A stretch of 64,000 bases of DNA, from NCBI RefSeq assembly GCF_030010235.1, contig NZ_JASCRS010000002.1, positions 434,001 to 498,000 on the forward strand. The letters run 5' to 3'. Of this stretch, positions 42,157 through 51,397 are shown one piece after another. Every line of letters begins with the position of its first letter. The stretch's first letter is position 1. Both the position numbers and the translations under genes were made by a program. The notes under the pieces were generated by a model. The model had not been told where the DNA came from and did not search any database. It saw nothing but the letters and a program-made list of their open reading frames with translations. The DNA comes from Leucobacter sp. UT-8R-CII-1-4 (GTDB taxonomy: Bacteria; Actinomycetota; Actinomycetes; Actinomycetales; Microbacteriaceae).

Positions 42157-42172
42157 TTGCTCATATGAGCAA
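42157..42172. promoter_or_regulatory. Probable DeoR operator upstream of deoR
   Basis: TTGCTCATATGAGCAA is a perfect 16-bp palindrome 40 bases before the deoR ATG. Its core TGCTCA-N2-TGAGCA matches the element at 31435-31448. Confidence 0.7.
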
Positions 42173-42194
42173 AAGTTGGCGGCTTTTCGAACAT

Positions 42195-42210
42195 TTGCTC
42201 TATCGAGCGG
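42195..42210. promoter_or_regulatory. Second, degenerate DeoR operator
   Basis: TTGCTCTATCGAGCGG repeats the operator with three mismatches, centred 38 bases from the first. It overlaps the 3' end of the glycosyltransferase gene. Confidence 0.45.
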
Positions 42211-43606
42211 AAACCTCATTCATCTCAGGCAGCCCGGCAGGGGGCGCAATAGCCTCTCGCCGAGTCTTCGCCCACGATCCAGCGCCCACAAGGTATCTAA
42301 AAAGCGATCGGTACACCACCGGAAAAATCATCAGAGAATACAGGGCATACACGTACGCGAAGACCAATTGCAACAAGATTCGTAGTGGGTTCGCGCTGCG
42401 CTGAGCAAAAACCGCACCCGCAATAGCTGGCGCAACCGAGAACACATAAATCAGCACAACGATTGGAATACTCCAGCGCACATCCACGATTCCCGTAGCA
42501 AAAAGCAGCACAGAGAGCAGCACCGTCGCGCCCATAAACGCCTGCAGCAAGGGTGTCATCAGATACCAGAACTGATCCCACTTCGCGACAAAACCAACAT
42601 TAGGGTTCTTTGCCATGGTGGGCACCAGATCAAGCATCTGCCAACCGCCTTGCGCCCACCTGGTCCGTTGCCGGTAGAGTGCTCGCAGCGAGTTCAAACC
42701 CTGCTGGTCAATGCTCACGAGAGTCGATTGCCGGCCCTGCCAGCCAGCACGAATCAAGCGCAAACCAATATCTTGATCCTCGGTTAGCCGTCCCTCCCGC
42801 CAGGGCCCAAGCCTGCCGCTCGAACCAGCAACGGCCACATCATTCAGGGCTTGCAGCCGGTTGAATTGGCCGTTTCCACCCATATTTGCGGTGCCCCAAC
42901 CCAGACGGCCCATCTGGTAGACGTATCCAAAAATCGCAAACTCAAGATTTTGCGCCCAGGTCAACACACTCTTGCGGTTGTAAATACGCACGAGCGACTG
43001 CACCCCACCGACACGTTCGTCACCAAAATGTTTCGCAATCCGACCTGCGTGCGGATCGAGTCGACCATCGGCATCAACAATGGCAACAATTACCTTGCGC
43101 GGATCCCAGTGCGCATACTCCCCCTCGGTCAACATAACCTCGGTGAGATGACGCCAAGCATCGTTGAGCGCTTCAGATTTACCCTGCCTTGCTTCCGGCA
43201 TCGTACGAGTGAGCACGGTGAGGCCCTGCTGCGGCATTGCCGCAAGTAACGCTCCGGTTCGGTCATCAGATCCATCGTTAATAACGAGAATCTGTTTGTG
43301 CGTCACCCGCACCTCACGAAGCCGACCAACCGAGTCGGCAATGGTGATTTCTTCGTTGAGCGCAGGGACCATAAAGACCCAGAGATACTCAGACTCGATC
43401 GCTTCGCCGGTTCCTCGCAGCGGATCGCGCTCAGTTCGGCGGATTGCGAATTGGGCGCGCGCGATCAAAATAACCATTGAGGTTGCCGAACTCACCACCA
43501 CAATGGCGGCAACCCAAAAAATAGGAGCCGCCCAAATAGGCATGCCGAAATAAATGTTGAGCAGCCATTCAAATGCGTCGCTAGCTGCCTCGTTCAAATT
43601 CCTCAT
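42200..43606 (-). CDS. Membrane-bound family 2 glycosyltransferase
   Basis: This 468-residue protein has an N-terminal helix pair, a cytosolic GT-A domain and three or four C-terminal helices, the BcsA/chitin-synthase/NodC layout. Visible motifs are VINDGSDD, VDADGRLD (DxD), TEDQDIGLRL (the ED acceptor site) and QRTRWAQGG (QxxRW), which are those of processive beta-glycosyltransferases. It would polymerise a surface polysaccharide at the membrane. It overlaps the upstream wecB gene by four bases. That coupling suggests a polymer containing N-acetylmannosamine or its derivative, but this is inference. Confidence 0.88.
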   Translation of the reverse strand: MRNLNEAASDAFEWLLNIYFGMPIWAAPIFWVAAIVVVSSATSMVILIARAQFAIRRTERDPLRGTGEAIESEYLWVFMVPALNEEITIADSVGRLREVRVTHKQILVINDGSDDRTGALLAAMPQQGLTVLTRTMPEARQGKSEALNDAWRHLTEVMLTEGEYAHWDPRKVIVAIVDADGRLDPHAGRIAKHFGDERVGGVQSLVRIYNRKSVLTWAQNLEFAIFGYVYQMGRLGWGTANMGGNGQFNRLQALNDVAVAGSSGRLGPWREGRLTEDQDIGLRLIRAGWQGRQSTLVSIDQQGLNSLRALYRQRTRWAQGGWQMLDLVPTMAKNPNVGFVAKWDQFWYLMTPLLQAFMGATVLLSVLLFATGIVDVRWSIPIVVLIYVFSVAPAIAGAVFAQRSANPLRILLQLVFAYVYALYSLMIFPVVYRSLFRYLVGAGSWAKTRREAIAPPAGLPEMNEVSAR

Positions 43607-44883
43607 GGCCGACGCGGCGCCCGCTCTCTCATCAAATCTTTTCGGTCAAGATGCCGGAAGACGGCATCTTGCAGGTTCTCACCCTCAAACTGCTCTGGCA
43701 TTTCACCACCTCGGCGAACATGCGCCAGCGCGGAAACAATACGCTCGGCCGCGTGGCCATCACCGTAAGGGTTCATCGGCGCATACAACTTCGCGAGTTC
43801 GAGTTCTTCATCGGTGCGATCGAGTACCCGAGCGGCTGCCTTATAGATGCGTTCCGGGTCAGTCCCCACGAGCTTCAGTGTGCCCGCGGCGACGCCTTCG
43901 GAGCGCTCGGTCACACTGCGAGTCACCAATACCGGGATCCCTAGAGCGGGGGCTTCCTCCTGCACCCCACCAGAATCGGTAATAATCAGCGAAGCACGTG
44001 CAACGATTCGCATAAACGCGAAGTACTCACGCGGTTCAACAAGATACACGTTGGCGCGGTCAGCAAGCCTCGTCTGCAGCGGCTTGCGCGCGACTGGGTT
44101 CGGGTGCATCGGCACCACAAACGCAGTGGTCGGGTATCGTGCAGCGAGCCGGTCTACTGCCTCAGCAATATTGCGCAGCCCGTCACCCCAGTTTTCTCGG
44201 CGGTGCGCGGTGACCAGCACAAGCCTGCGCGCCGAATCGGCGTGCACCGATTCAAGACCGGGCCCGAGATCACCCTGGTGCTCGTTGGCAAGCATCAGCA
44301 TGTCGATCGAAGTGTTGCCCGTGACAATGATCCGATCGTAGTCAACACCCTCGCGCACAAGGTTGGCTTTATTCGCAGCGGTCGGCGCGAAGTGCACTGC
44401 CGCAAGCCGAGAGATGATCTGCCGATTCCCCTCTTCTGGGAATGGGGCCATCAGGTTCGATGTGCGGAGGCCAGCTTCAACGTGCACCACCGGAATTTGC
44501 AGGTTAAAGGCCGCGAGCGCCGCAGCGCTTGCCGAGCTGGTGTCGCCGTGCACCAGGCAGCCAATGGCGCCGCGCGGCCCCCGTCGGCCGTCAGCCCGCA
44601 TATCTTCGGGCACACTCTTAGCGCTCCACAACCGATCAATACCGACCAAAATGCGCGCAACCATCTGGTTCAGTGTTGGCGGCTCATCGTCCTCATACCT
44701 GCCTGCGTTCAGCGTCGCGTCGATCCGCATGCCGGCTTCGCGAAATAGGTCAGCGACAAGATCTTCGTGCTGCCCAGTGCTAATCACGATAGGAAATAGC
44801 GAGTCGGAATCTTGCAGCGCGCGGATCACCGGGATCATCTTGATCGCCTCCGGGCGGGTCCCGACAACTACAAGAATCGACAT
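43603..44883 (-). CDS. wecB: UDP-N-acetylglucosamine 2-epimerase (non-hydrolysing)
   Basis: This protein of about 426 residues interconverts UDP-GlcNAc and UDP-ManNAc. Family landmarks are VVGTRPEAIKMIPVI at the start, VHGDTSSASAAALAAF, HVEAGLRTSNL, NTSIDML, TAHRRENWG and the C-terminal SGGVQEEAPALGIPVLVTR. The ATG at 44883 starts at the conserved strand. An in-frame GTG at 45003 with an AGGGA site would add 40 polar residues and cannot be excluded. It overlaps the downstream GT2 gene by four bases, forming a two-gene polysaccharide unit. The 44884-45045 gap shows no other gene. Confidence 0.92.
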   Translation of the reverse strand: MSILVVVGTRPEAIKMIPVIRALQDSDSLFPIVISTGQHEDLVADLFREAGMRIDATLNAGRYEDDEPPTLNQMVARILVGIDRLWSAKSVPEDMRADGRRGPRGAIGCLVHGDTSSASAAALAAFNLQIPVVHVEAGLRTSNLMAPFPEEGNRQIISRLAAVHFAPTAANKANLVREGVDYDRIIVTGNTSIDMLMLANEHQGDLGPGLESVHADSARRLVLVTAHRRENWGDGLRNIAEAVDRLAARYPTTAFVVPMHPNPVARKPLQTRLADRANVYLVEPREYFAFMRIVARASLIITDSGGVQEEAPALGIPVLVTRSVTERSEGVAAGTLKLVGTDPERIYKAAARVLDRTDEELELAKLYAPMNPYGDGHAAERIVSALAHVRRGGEMPEQFEGENLQDAVFRHLDRKDLMRERAPRRP

Positions 44884-45045
44884 CCGATCATCTTGTTCGC
44901 GCGCCTGACGCTCGGCGTCGTGCACAAGTTTTCGAGTCGGATTTGCATAGCTTGATTGATCCACGCGGCACTCTATTTCGTTGAATGTTCGCTGTGTCCC
45001 CACACAGCTGTTCCCTATGCAGCCAACTGTATGCCGGGTTCTTGA

Positions 45046-47652
45046 CTAATGCCCGAGAAGGTATCCCATTCTTTCTACCTTGATCACAGCGTCGCCAAGC
45101 TCAGCCGACTCAATCAGGTCCACTGTGCCCTCGATCACCCAATCATGGTTTTCTTCAGGGTCATCAAGCACCTGTGTGAAACGCCAGGTGCCCGATTGAG
45201 CCGTCGAGGTATCAACGCTAAACAGCTTTGCTGCGCGGGCTTTCGCGCCAGAACCCATTGAGTCGTGCTCATCGTAGTAACGCTCAAGCGCATCATCCCA
45301 CTGGTCTTCACCAAAGCCAGAGGCTCCATCGAGACGACCAAGTTCTTCAACTCGGTCGAAGGCCGCCGCAAGCACCCGACGAAAGACAGCATTGCGCACC
45401 ATCACCGTGAACGCTCGCTCGTTGTCAGTAACCGATCGCATCGGCGGCGCAATGTCTTCGAGTGTTGAGCCCGGCACGGTGATTGAACCCGCTGCCACGC
45501 TCGCAGCAACACCGCCGTCTTCTTCGAGTGTCTGCGCGGCCGTCCACTCATCAAGCAAACTCGAGTCGACCTGACGCACCAGTTCCCCCAACCAGTCGAT
45601 CAGCGCAAGCAGCTCGTCGGTTTTCGCCGGTTCCGGCACCGTACGCTCAATAGTGCGGTACGCATCCGAGAGGTATCGCAGCACCGCCCCCTCCGCTCGA
45701 CCGAGGTCATAGGCTGAAACAAGATCTCGAAACCTGAAGGCCCGCTCAACCATTTCGCGAACCACTGACTTGGGTCGAGGTTCGTAGTCGCGAGCCCACG
45801 GCACCTCTTTGGTGTAAGCCTCAAAAGCCTCGTCAATCAGTTCCTTGAGCGGCTGCGGGTGAGTAATCGATTCGAGCCGTTCCATACGCTCGTCATACTC
45901 GATGCCGTCAGCTTTCATCTCTTGCACAGCTTCGCCCCGCGCTTTGCGCTCTTGCGCCCGCAGAATCGCACGAGGATCTTCAAGCGCGGCTTCGATAATT
46001 GAAATCACGTCAAGGGCATAGTCGTCTGATTCTGGATCAAGCAATTCGATTGCGGCGAGCGCAAACGGCGAAAGCGGCTGATTCAAGGCAAAGTTCTGCT
46101 GCAGCTCAACGGTGAGGCCAAGGATCTTTTCACCGTTCGCGTTTACAACGGTCTCGACAATGCCGCCATTGCGCAGTGTCTTAAAGATCTCAATCGCCCT
46201 GCGCGCGTGAGCAAACTGTTTCGCTGGGGTCTCGTGACTGTCGAAGATGAGCGCCCGCATGGTCGCCAATGCTTCACCCTCATGACGCTCGCCGCGAGCG
46301 ATGATCGATAGCACCATCGAGTGCGTCACCTGCATCCGGCTCACGAGCGGCTCCGGCTGCGCAGCGACAAGCTTCTCGAGCGTCTGCTCGTTCCAACTGA
46401 CAAACCCAGCAGGCGCAGACTTTTTCTTGGGACCCTTGCCCATCTTTTTGCCTGAGGCTGCCTTCGCGAGAGCTTTTTCGCTCTGCTTTGCGTTCTCAAC
46501 CTCATGCTCTGGCGCCAGTGCGATCACATCGCCCTCGGTGTCGTACCCGGCGCGCCCCGCACGCCCAGCGATTTGGTGAAATTCTCGCGCACTCAGTCGG
46601 CGCATCTTTTCGCCATCAAATTTGGTGAGCGCGGTGAAAACCACGGTGCGAATGGGCACATTGATTCCGACGCCGAGTGTGTCGGTGCCGCAAATCACTT
46701 TCAGTAGCCCACGCTGCGCAAGCTGTTCAACGAGGCGTCGGTATCTTGGCAGCATGCCCGCGTGGTGCACCCCGATTCCCGAGCGCACCAAACGGGAAAG
46801 AGTCTGACCGAATCCCGCGGCAAATTTGAAGTCACCGAGGGCAGCTGCAATCTCGTCGCGCCCCTCCCGGTCAAGTAGCCGTACGCTCGAAAGTGCCTGC
46901 GCCTGCTCAACCGCGTGTGACTGGTTGAAGTGCACCAGGTACGCAGGAGTCAGTCTCTCTTCACGCAATTGTTCGACCACTTCGTGGGTGGTTTTTAGCG
47001 CATAGGCAAATTCGAGTGGAACCGGGCGTTCAACACCGGTGACTTCGGTTACCTGTCGTCCGGTGCGACGTTCAATATCAGCGGCGAGCTCAGTGACGTC
47101 ACCGAGGGTTGCTGACATGAGCAAAAATTGCGCGTTCGGCATGGTGAGTAGCGGCACCTGCCAGGCCCAGCCGCGCTCGGGGTCTGCGTAGTAGTGAAAT
47201 TCATCCATCACTACCTGCGTGATTCCGCCGGCATCCCGGTCGCGCAGCGCCAGATTCGCCAAGATTTCGGCGGTACAGCAAAGAATCGGCGCATCAGGGT
47301 TGATGCTGGTGTCGCCTGTAACCATGCCAACAAGTTCGGGGCCAAACGCCTCGACGAGCGCAAAAAACTTCTCGTTCACAAGCGCCTTAATGGGCGCGGT
47401 ATACGCAGTGCGGCGACCCTCGGCGAGCGCAGCAAAATGGGCACCAAGGGCAACGAGTGATTTTCCGGTTCCGGTCGGGGTTGCAAGAATCACGTGGGAT
47501 CCGAGCACAAGCCCGAGCAGTGCTTCCTCCTGAGCGGGATACAAACTCAAACCGAGTGATTCCGCGGTCCACTGTTCAAAACGAGCGTGAATCTCGTCTG
47601 GCTCAGGGGTCTCTGAACCTGCCATTACCTCTAACACTGCAGCCAAACTCAC
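45046..47652 (-). CDS. helY: DEAD/DEAH-box RNA helicase, HelY/Ski2-like (DUF3516)
   Basis: This 868-residue superfamily 2 helicase has motif I ATPTGTGKS (GTGKS 61-65), motif II DEFH (150-153), motif III SAT in LLMSATLGD and motif VI QIAGRAGRAGYD. The C-terminal half, with a Lys-rich linker (GKKMGKGPKKKSAP) and a helical domain, corresponds to the DUF3516 region of actinobacterial HelY-like enzymes. It should unwind structured RNA in turnover or ribosome assembly. The GTG start has GAGAAT six bases upstream, a weaker match to the leaderless pattern. It is divergent from the old-yellow-enzyme gene. Confidence 0.9.
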   Translation of the reverse strand: MSLAAVLEVMAGSETPEPDEIHARFEQWTAESLGLSLYPAQEEALLGLVLGSHVILATPTGTGKSLVALGAHFAALAEGRRTAYTAPIKALVNEKFFALVEAFGPELVGMVTGDTSINPDAPILCCTAEILANLALRDRDAGGITQVVMDEFHYYADPERGWAWQVPLLTMPNAQFLLMSATLGDVTELAADIERRTGRQVTEVTGVERPVPLEFAYALKTTHEVVEQLREERLTPAYLVHFNQSHAVEQAQALSSVRLLDREGRDEIAAALGDFKFAAGFGQTLSRLVRSGIGVHHAGMLPRYRRLVEQLAQRGLLKVICGTDTLGVGINVPIRTVVFTALTKFDGEKMRRLSAREFHQIAGRAGRAGYDTEGDVIALAPEHEVENAKQSEKALAKAASGKKMGKGPKKKSAPAGFVSWNEQTLEKLVAAQPEPLVSRMQVTHSMVLSIIARGERHEGEALATMRALIFDSHETPAKQFAHARRAIEIFKTLRNGGIVETVVNANGEKILGLTVELQQNFALNQPLSPFALAAIELLDPESDDYALDVISIIEAALEDPRAILRAQERKARGEAVQEMKADGIEYDERMERLESITHPQPLKELIDEAFEAYTKEVPWARDYEPRPKSVVREMVERAFRFRDLVSAYDLGRAEGAVLRYLSDAYRTIERTVPEPAKTDELLALIDWLGELVRQVDSSLLDEWTAAQTLEEDGGVAASVAAGSITVPGSTLEDIAPPMRSVTDNERAFTVMVRNAVFRRVLAAAFDRVEELGRLDGASGFGEDQWDDALERYYDEHDSMGSGAKARAAKLFSVDTSTAQSGTWRFTQVLDDPEENHDWVIEGTVDLIESAELGDAVIKVERMGYLLGH

Positions 47653-47733
47653 TCGTTTATTCTCTCACCGGAAGCCGCCGCAAAGCTTCACCGGCGCGAC
47701 AATTGCGACCAGCTCGCGCAGAGGGCAGGGCAA

Positions 47734-47739
47734 TACACT
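47734..47739 (+). promoter_or_regulatory. -10 box (TACACT) of a leaderless flavoprotein gene
   Basis: TACACT lies six bases before the ATG at 47746; no ribosome site. Confidence 0.5.
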
Positions 47740-47745
47740 GAACGC

Positions 47746-48837
47746 ATGGCGAATCCACTGCTTTTTCAGCCCTTCCAACTGCGCGGGCTCACGGTACGAA
47801 ATCGGCTTTGGGTGCCGCCAATGTGTCAGTACTCAGCTGCGGCAGAGGGCGAATCAATGGGTGTGCCAAATGATTGGCACCTTGTGCATCTTGGCGCCCT
47901 CGCTCGCGGGGGCGCGGGCCTCGTCATCGCTGAGGCAACTGCGGTCGTGCCAGAAGGCCGCATTTCACCAAACGATCTTGGCCTCTGGAACGACACCCAA
48001 GAACAGGCTTTCGCAAACATAGTGCGCGTGATCCACTCGCACGGGGCACACGCCGGCATCCAGCTCGCACACGCCGGACGCAAGGCTTCCACCCACCCGT
48101 GGTTACCCGGCGCCGCCACCGGGTCGGTAGCAGAAGCAGCAGGCGGTTGGCAGACGGTTGCCCCTTCGGCTATTGCTTTCGGCGATTTTGCCGATCCTCG
48201 AGCGCTCAGCACAAGCGAGGTGTACGAGGTAATTGCTGCCTTCGTGGCTGCCGCAGATCGCGCGGTTGCCGCCGGCTTTGACGTGGTACAGATTCACGCT
48301 GCTCACGGCTACTTGCTGCATGAGTTTTTGTCACCACTGAGCAATCAACGAGATGACCAATTTGGCGGCGACGGCGAACGCCGCGCGTTCTTGCTGCGCG
48401 AGATTGTGCGGCAAATTCGTGCCGCACACCCTGACCTGCCCGTTACCGTGCGGATCTCCGGCGACGAATGGGTCGAGGGCGGATTCAACGTTGAGGCGGC
48501 CCTGCAGCTTGCGCAGTGGTTGAAGCTCGACGGCGCCGACCTGATCGATGCGTCTTCTGCCGGTAACACCGCAGAAGTGCGTATCTCGATCGGTCCGTCG
48601 TACCAGGTTTGGATCGCCGACCGCCTGCGTGCGGCAGGCCTTCCGGTCGGTGCTGTTGGGCTCATCACCTCGGCGCAGCAAGCCGAAAGCATCCTCGCTA
48701 CCGGCCAAGCCGATGTGATTTCGGTCGGTCGCCCACTTCTGGCAAACCCACAGCTACCGTTGAAATGGGCGCAAGAGCTGCGCGCACCCGTTGCGGCAGC
48801 GCTCACTCCCCCGCAATACCATCGCGCAATCTTCTAA
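47746..48837 (+). CDS. NADPH dehydrogenase / old yellow enzyme (YqjM-like)
   Basis: This 363-residue FMN-dependent TIM-barrel protein is of the thermophilic-like old yellow enzyme class (YqjM/NamA). Conserved segments are RNRLWVPPMCQYSA (Cys in the YqjM-type motif), IQLAHAGRKAS, QIHAAHGYLLHEFLSPLSN-like active-site residues and DVISVGRPLLANP for phosphate binding. It reduces activated C=C bonds or nitro compounds using NADPH; the natural substrate is unknown. Leaderless start inferred. It is followed after 43 bases by the antiporter gene, which has its own -10 box. Confidence 0.9.
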   Translation: MANPLLFQPFQLRGLTVRNRLWVPPMCQYSAAAEGESMGVPNDWHLVHLGALARGGAGLVIAEATAVVPEGRISPNDLGLWNDTQEQAFANIVRVIHSHGAHAGIQLAHAGRKASTHPWLPGAATGSVAEAAGGWQTVAPSAIAFGDFADPRALSTSEVYEVIAAFVAAADRAVAAGFDVVQIHAAHGYLLHEFLSPLSNQRDDQFGGDGERRAFLLREIVRQIRAAHPDLPVTVRISGDEWVEGGFNVEAALQLAQWLKLDGADLIDASSAGNTAEVRISIGPSYQVWIADRLRAAGLPVGAVGLITSAQQAESILATGQADVISVGRPLLANPQLPLKWAQELRAPVAAALTPPQYHRAIF

Positions 48838-48868
48838 AGACGCTCGCCCGGAGCAGGTATGCACGCGG

Positions 48869-48874
48869 TAGCCT
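48869..48874 (+). promoter_or_regulatory. -10 box (TAGCCT) of a leaderless antiporter gene
   Basis: GG-TAGCCT lies six bases before the ATG at 48881, the same hexamer and spacing as for the FAH-family gene at 6811-6816. Confidence 0.5.
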
Positions 48875-48880
48875 TTTTGC

Positions 48881-50653
48881 ATGCACATTGAGGAGCTCTC
48901 ACTTGTCGCCGTAGCCGGGCTTGTGCTGGTGGTTGCGGTCGCCATGCTTGCCGGCAGGATCGGCATTGCCACGCCGCTCGTGCTCGTTGTCGTTGGTATC
49001 GGCATCGGCTACATTCCTGGCGTTCCGCTTATTTCGCTTGATCCTGAGATCATTCTGCTTGGGGTGCTTCCGCCGCTGCTATATGCCGCGGCGGTGAATG
49101 TGCCGATCCTCGATCTGCGCAGAAATGTTGGGCCAATTACCGCTCTCTCGGTAGTGCTCGTCATTATCACCGCACTCGTTATCGGCGCTCTGCTGCACTT
49201 GCTTGTACCAGCGATTCCGTTTGCCGCTGCTGTCGCCCTCGGCGCGGTGGTCGCGCCGACCGACGCCGTGGCCGCAACTTCTATCGGTAAACGAGTAGGC
49301 ATGCCGCCCCGCCTCGTCACCATTCTTGAGGGCGAAAGTCTCGTAAACGATGCCACCTCCTTGGTGCTTCTGCGCACCGCGATCGCGGCGGCGGCCGGTG
49401 GTTTTGTGTTCTGGGATGCGGTTGGAAGTTTCGCTTTCGCCGTCTCGGTTGCGATTCTGATCGGTTTTGTGATCGGTGTAATCACCGTTTGGGTGCGCTC
49501 AAAAATCAGCAACCCCGTCTACGACACCGTGGTCTCTTTCGCTATTCCTTTTATTTCTTTTGTGCCTACCGAGTATCTCGGCGCCTCCGGCGTGCTCGCT
49601 GTGGTGGTTACCGGTCTCTATACGGGGCATCATGCACCAAAGAAGTTCAGCGCAATTGCGCGCGTGAACGAGCGTCTGAATTGGCGCACCGCACAGTTCT
49701 TGCTCGAAAACGGCGTCTTTTTGCTGATGGGGCTCGAATTGCACAAGCTGGTGAACGACATTGGTCAGAGTTCACTTCAGCTGCATCACACGGCGCTGAT
49801 TGGCCTCGGTGTTGTGGTCGTACTGATCGTGTTGCGAATGGCCTTTATGTGGCCGGTCACGCAGAGTCTCGCCAAAGCGCTGCCCCGCTACGAAGCGAGG
49901 GCCGATGGCTGGCGCAGAATCGCGAGCCGCGCACAGCGGCATCCGAAGGCCAAAGAAAGCACCGGCATTATTCGGCTGAGGCTTGACCGTATCGACAGGG
50001 CAGCCAGGCGCAGTGAGGCCGATGCCGCGCACGCCCGAGAGCAGGGCCTCGATTGGCGAGGCGCCACGATTCTTGGCTGGAGCGGTATGCGCGGCGTAGT
50101 AACCCTTGCCGCAGCACAGTCGATTCCAACGACGGTACCGTTCCGTTCGCAGCTGGTGCTCATTGCATTTGTCGCTGCGGTCGTCACTCTGCTTCTGCAC
50201 GGGCTCACCCTGCCCAAGCTCATCAAAAAGCTGCGCCCGCAGGGACCGAGCGCGAATGCTCGCACCGCTGAGCTGGTCGCACTGTATGGCGACCTGGTTG
50301 AGGCCGGCACCGTTGCGGTCGAAGCTGAGGCTGAGCACGAGCGAGAATTGGCCGAGCACGACCCGGCGCACCATGTGCCCTCTGACCAGATCGTCAAACG
50401 GGCCCGGTCAAGCGTGCAGAATTCAATCGCGTCGCTCGCTTTTGCGATTCCCTCGTCTGAGCTCACTGAAAAGTCAGAGGCAGAGGCAGAGGGACGCAGC
50501 TATCTGCGGCTTGCCCACGCTGGGCTCGAAGCACAGCGGGCCGCACTGCTCGAGGAGCGCGCCATCGGCCAGTACAGCAGCGAGGCCCTGCGCACCGCAG
50601 CGGAAGCGTTGGATCAGCACGAACTGAGGCTTTCGCCGCCTTCTGGGCATTAG
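48881..50653 (+). CDS. CPA1-family Na+(K+)/H+ antiporter
   Basis: This 590-residue protein has about 12 membrane helices in the first 420 residues and a hydrophilic, Glu/Ala-rich C-terminal domain of about 150 residues. CPA1 features are APTDAVAATSI with the essential Asp, EGESLVNDATSLVLLR with the ND pair, and RGVVTLAAAQSIP. It exchanges cytoplasmic cations for protons to regulate pH and sodium. A charged insert of about 70 residues between helices (around EARADGWRRIASRAQ) is typical of bacterial NhaP-like proteins. Start supported by a leaderless -10 box. Confidence 0.9.
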   Translation: MHIEELSLVAVAGLVLVVAVAMLAGRIGIATPLVLVVVGIGIGYIPGVPLISLDPEIILLGVLPPLLYAAAVNVPILDLRRNVGPITALSVVLVIITALVIGALLHLLVPAIPFAAAVALGAVVAPTDAVAATSIGKRVGMPPRLVTILEGESLVNDATSLVLLRTAIAAAAGGFVFWDAVGSFAFAVSVAILIGFVIGVITVWVRSKISNPVYDTVVSFAIPFISFVPTEYLGASGVLAVVVTGLYTGHHAPKKFSAIARVNERLNWRTAQFLLENGVFLLMGLELHKLVNDIGQSSLQLHHTALIGLGVVVVLIVLRMAFMWPVTQSLAKALPRYEARADGWRRIASRAQRHPKAKESTGIIRLRLDRIDRAARRSEADAAHAREQGLDWRGATILGWSGMRGVVTLAAAQSIPTTVPFRSQLVLIAFVAAVVTLLLHGLTLPKLIKKLRPQGPSANARTAELVALYGDLVEAGTVAVEAEAEHERELAEHDPAHHVPSDQIVKRARSSVQNSIASLAFAIPSSELTEKSEAEAEGRSYLRLAHAGLEAQRAALLEERAIGQYSSEALRTAAEALDQHELRLSPPSGH

Positions 50654-50662
50654 ACGGCTGCT

Positions 50663-50706
50663 GGCTGGGCGATCCAACGCAACACAAATCGTTGGATCGC
50701 CCAGCC
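50663..50706. terminator. Bidirectional hairpin terminator
   Basis: A 17-bp perfect stem (50663-50679 with 50690-50706) has a 10-base loop, and TGTTTGTTTTA follows on the plus strand. It lies between the convergent antiporter and lrp genes. Confidence 0.88.
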
Positions 50707-50714
50707 TGTTTGTT

Positions 50715-51203
50715 TTAGATCGTCACACGCACCGGGTTTTGGTGATGGCTGAACATAATGCTGGTTCTGGTTGAGGAAACTGCAGGATGTGCAGAAAGAT
50801 GTTCCATCACAAAATCACGCACATGGTCAGAGTCGCGCGCAGCCAGGTGAATGATGAAGTCTTCAACACCGCCGAGGAAAAACAGCTGCAGTACCTCTGG
50901 CAGCGCCCGCAGTTCATCGCTGAACTCAGCGATGCGTTGCCGCGCACCGGAACGGATCGTAACGCTGACGAGCACCTGCAGGGTCATGCCCATCACTGCG
51001 GGGTTCACTGCGGCGGTAAAACCGGTAATGATCTTGCGTGAGACCAGGCTGCGCACACGGGCAACACAGGTCGATGGCGCAATGCCAACTCGCTCTGCCA
51101 ATTCAGCATTTGTCATGCGACCATTGAGTTGCAGCTGACCAATGATCTGCCGGTCAACATCGTCAAGCGTTGCTGGCTCTCGCAGATTATTCGACTGTTC
51201 CAT
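50715..51203 (-). CDS. Lrp/AsnC-family regulator, likely controls ald
   Basis: This 162-residue protein has an N-terminal winged HTH (DVDRQIIGQLQLNGRMTNAELAERVGIAPSTC) and a C-terminal RAM/ligand domain. The ATG at 51203 is chosen because AAGGGA lies six bases upstream; a TTG five codons earlier is the alternative. It is divergent from ald across a 194-base region. In mycobacteria the Lrp-family AldR sits in the same place and regulates ald in response to amino acids, so the same role is likely. Confidence 0.9.
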   Translation of the reverse strand: MEQSNNLREPATLDDVDRQIIGQLQLNGRMTNAELAERVGIAPSTCVARVRSLVSRKIITGFTAAVNPAVMGMTLQVLVSVTIRSGARQRIAEFSDELRALPEVLQLFFLGGVEDFIIHLAARDSDHVRDFVMEHLSAHPAVSSTRTSIMFSHHQNPVRVTI

Positions 51204-51255
51204 CCGGATTCCCTTCAAAACAAGGAAAGCTGGGTTGATCCGCCGAACTTTCCGA

Positions 51256-51265
51256 AGAATATTCT
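51256..51265. promoter_or_regulatory. Palindrome in the lrp-ald intergenic region
   Basis: AGAATATTCT is a perfect AT-rich palindrome in the divergent promoter region and a plausible Lrp/AldR site. Lrp-family sites are degenerate, so this is tentative. Confidence 0.35.
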
Positions 51266-51397
51266 ATCTGAGCAAGAAATCAGCGAAGATAGTGCAGAAT
51301 CTAAGCTATCGAGCAAGTGACATTCTGGGGCGAAGAGCAGCTGCGCCTCCAGCTTCAAAGCTCGGACCCGTAGCAAGCAAATCGAATGGAGCATCCC

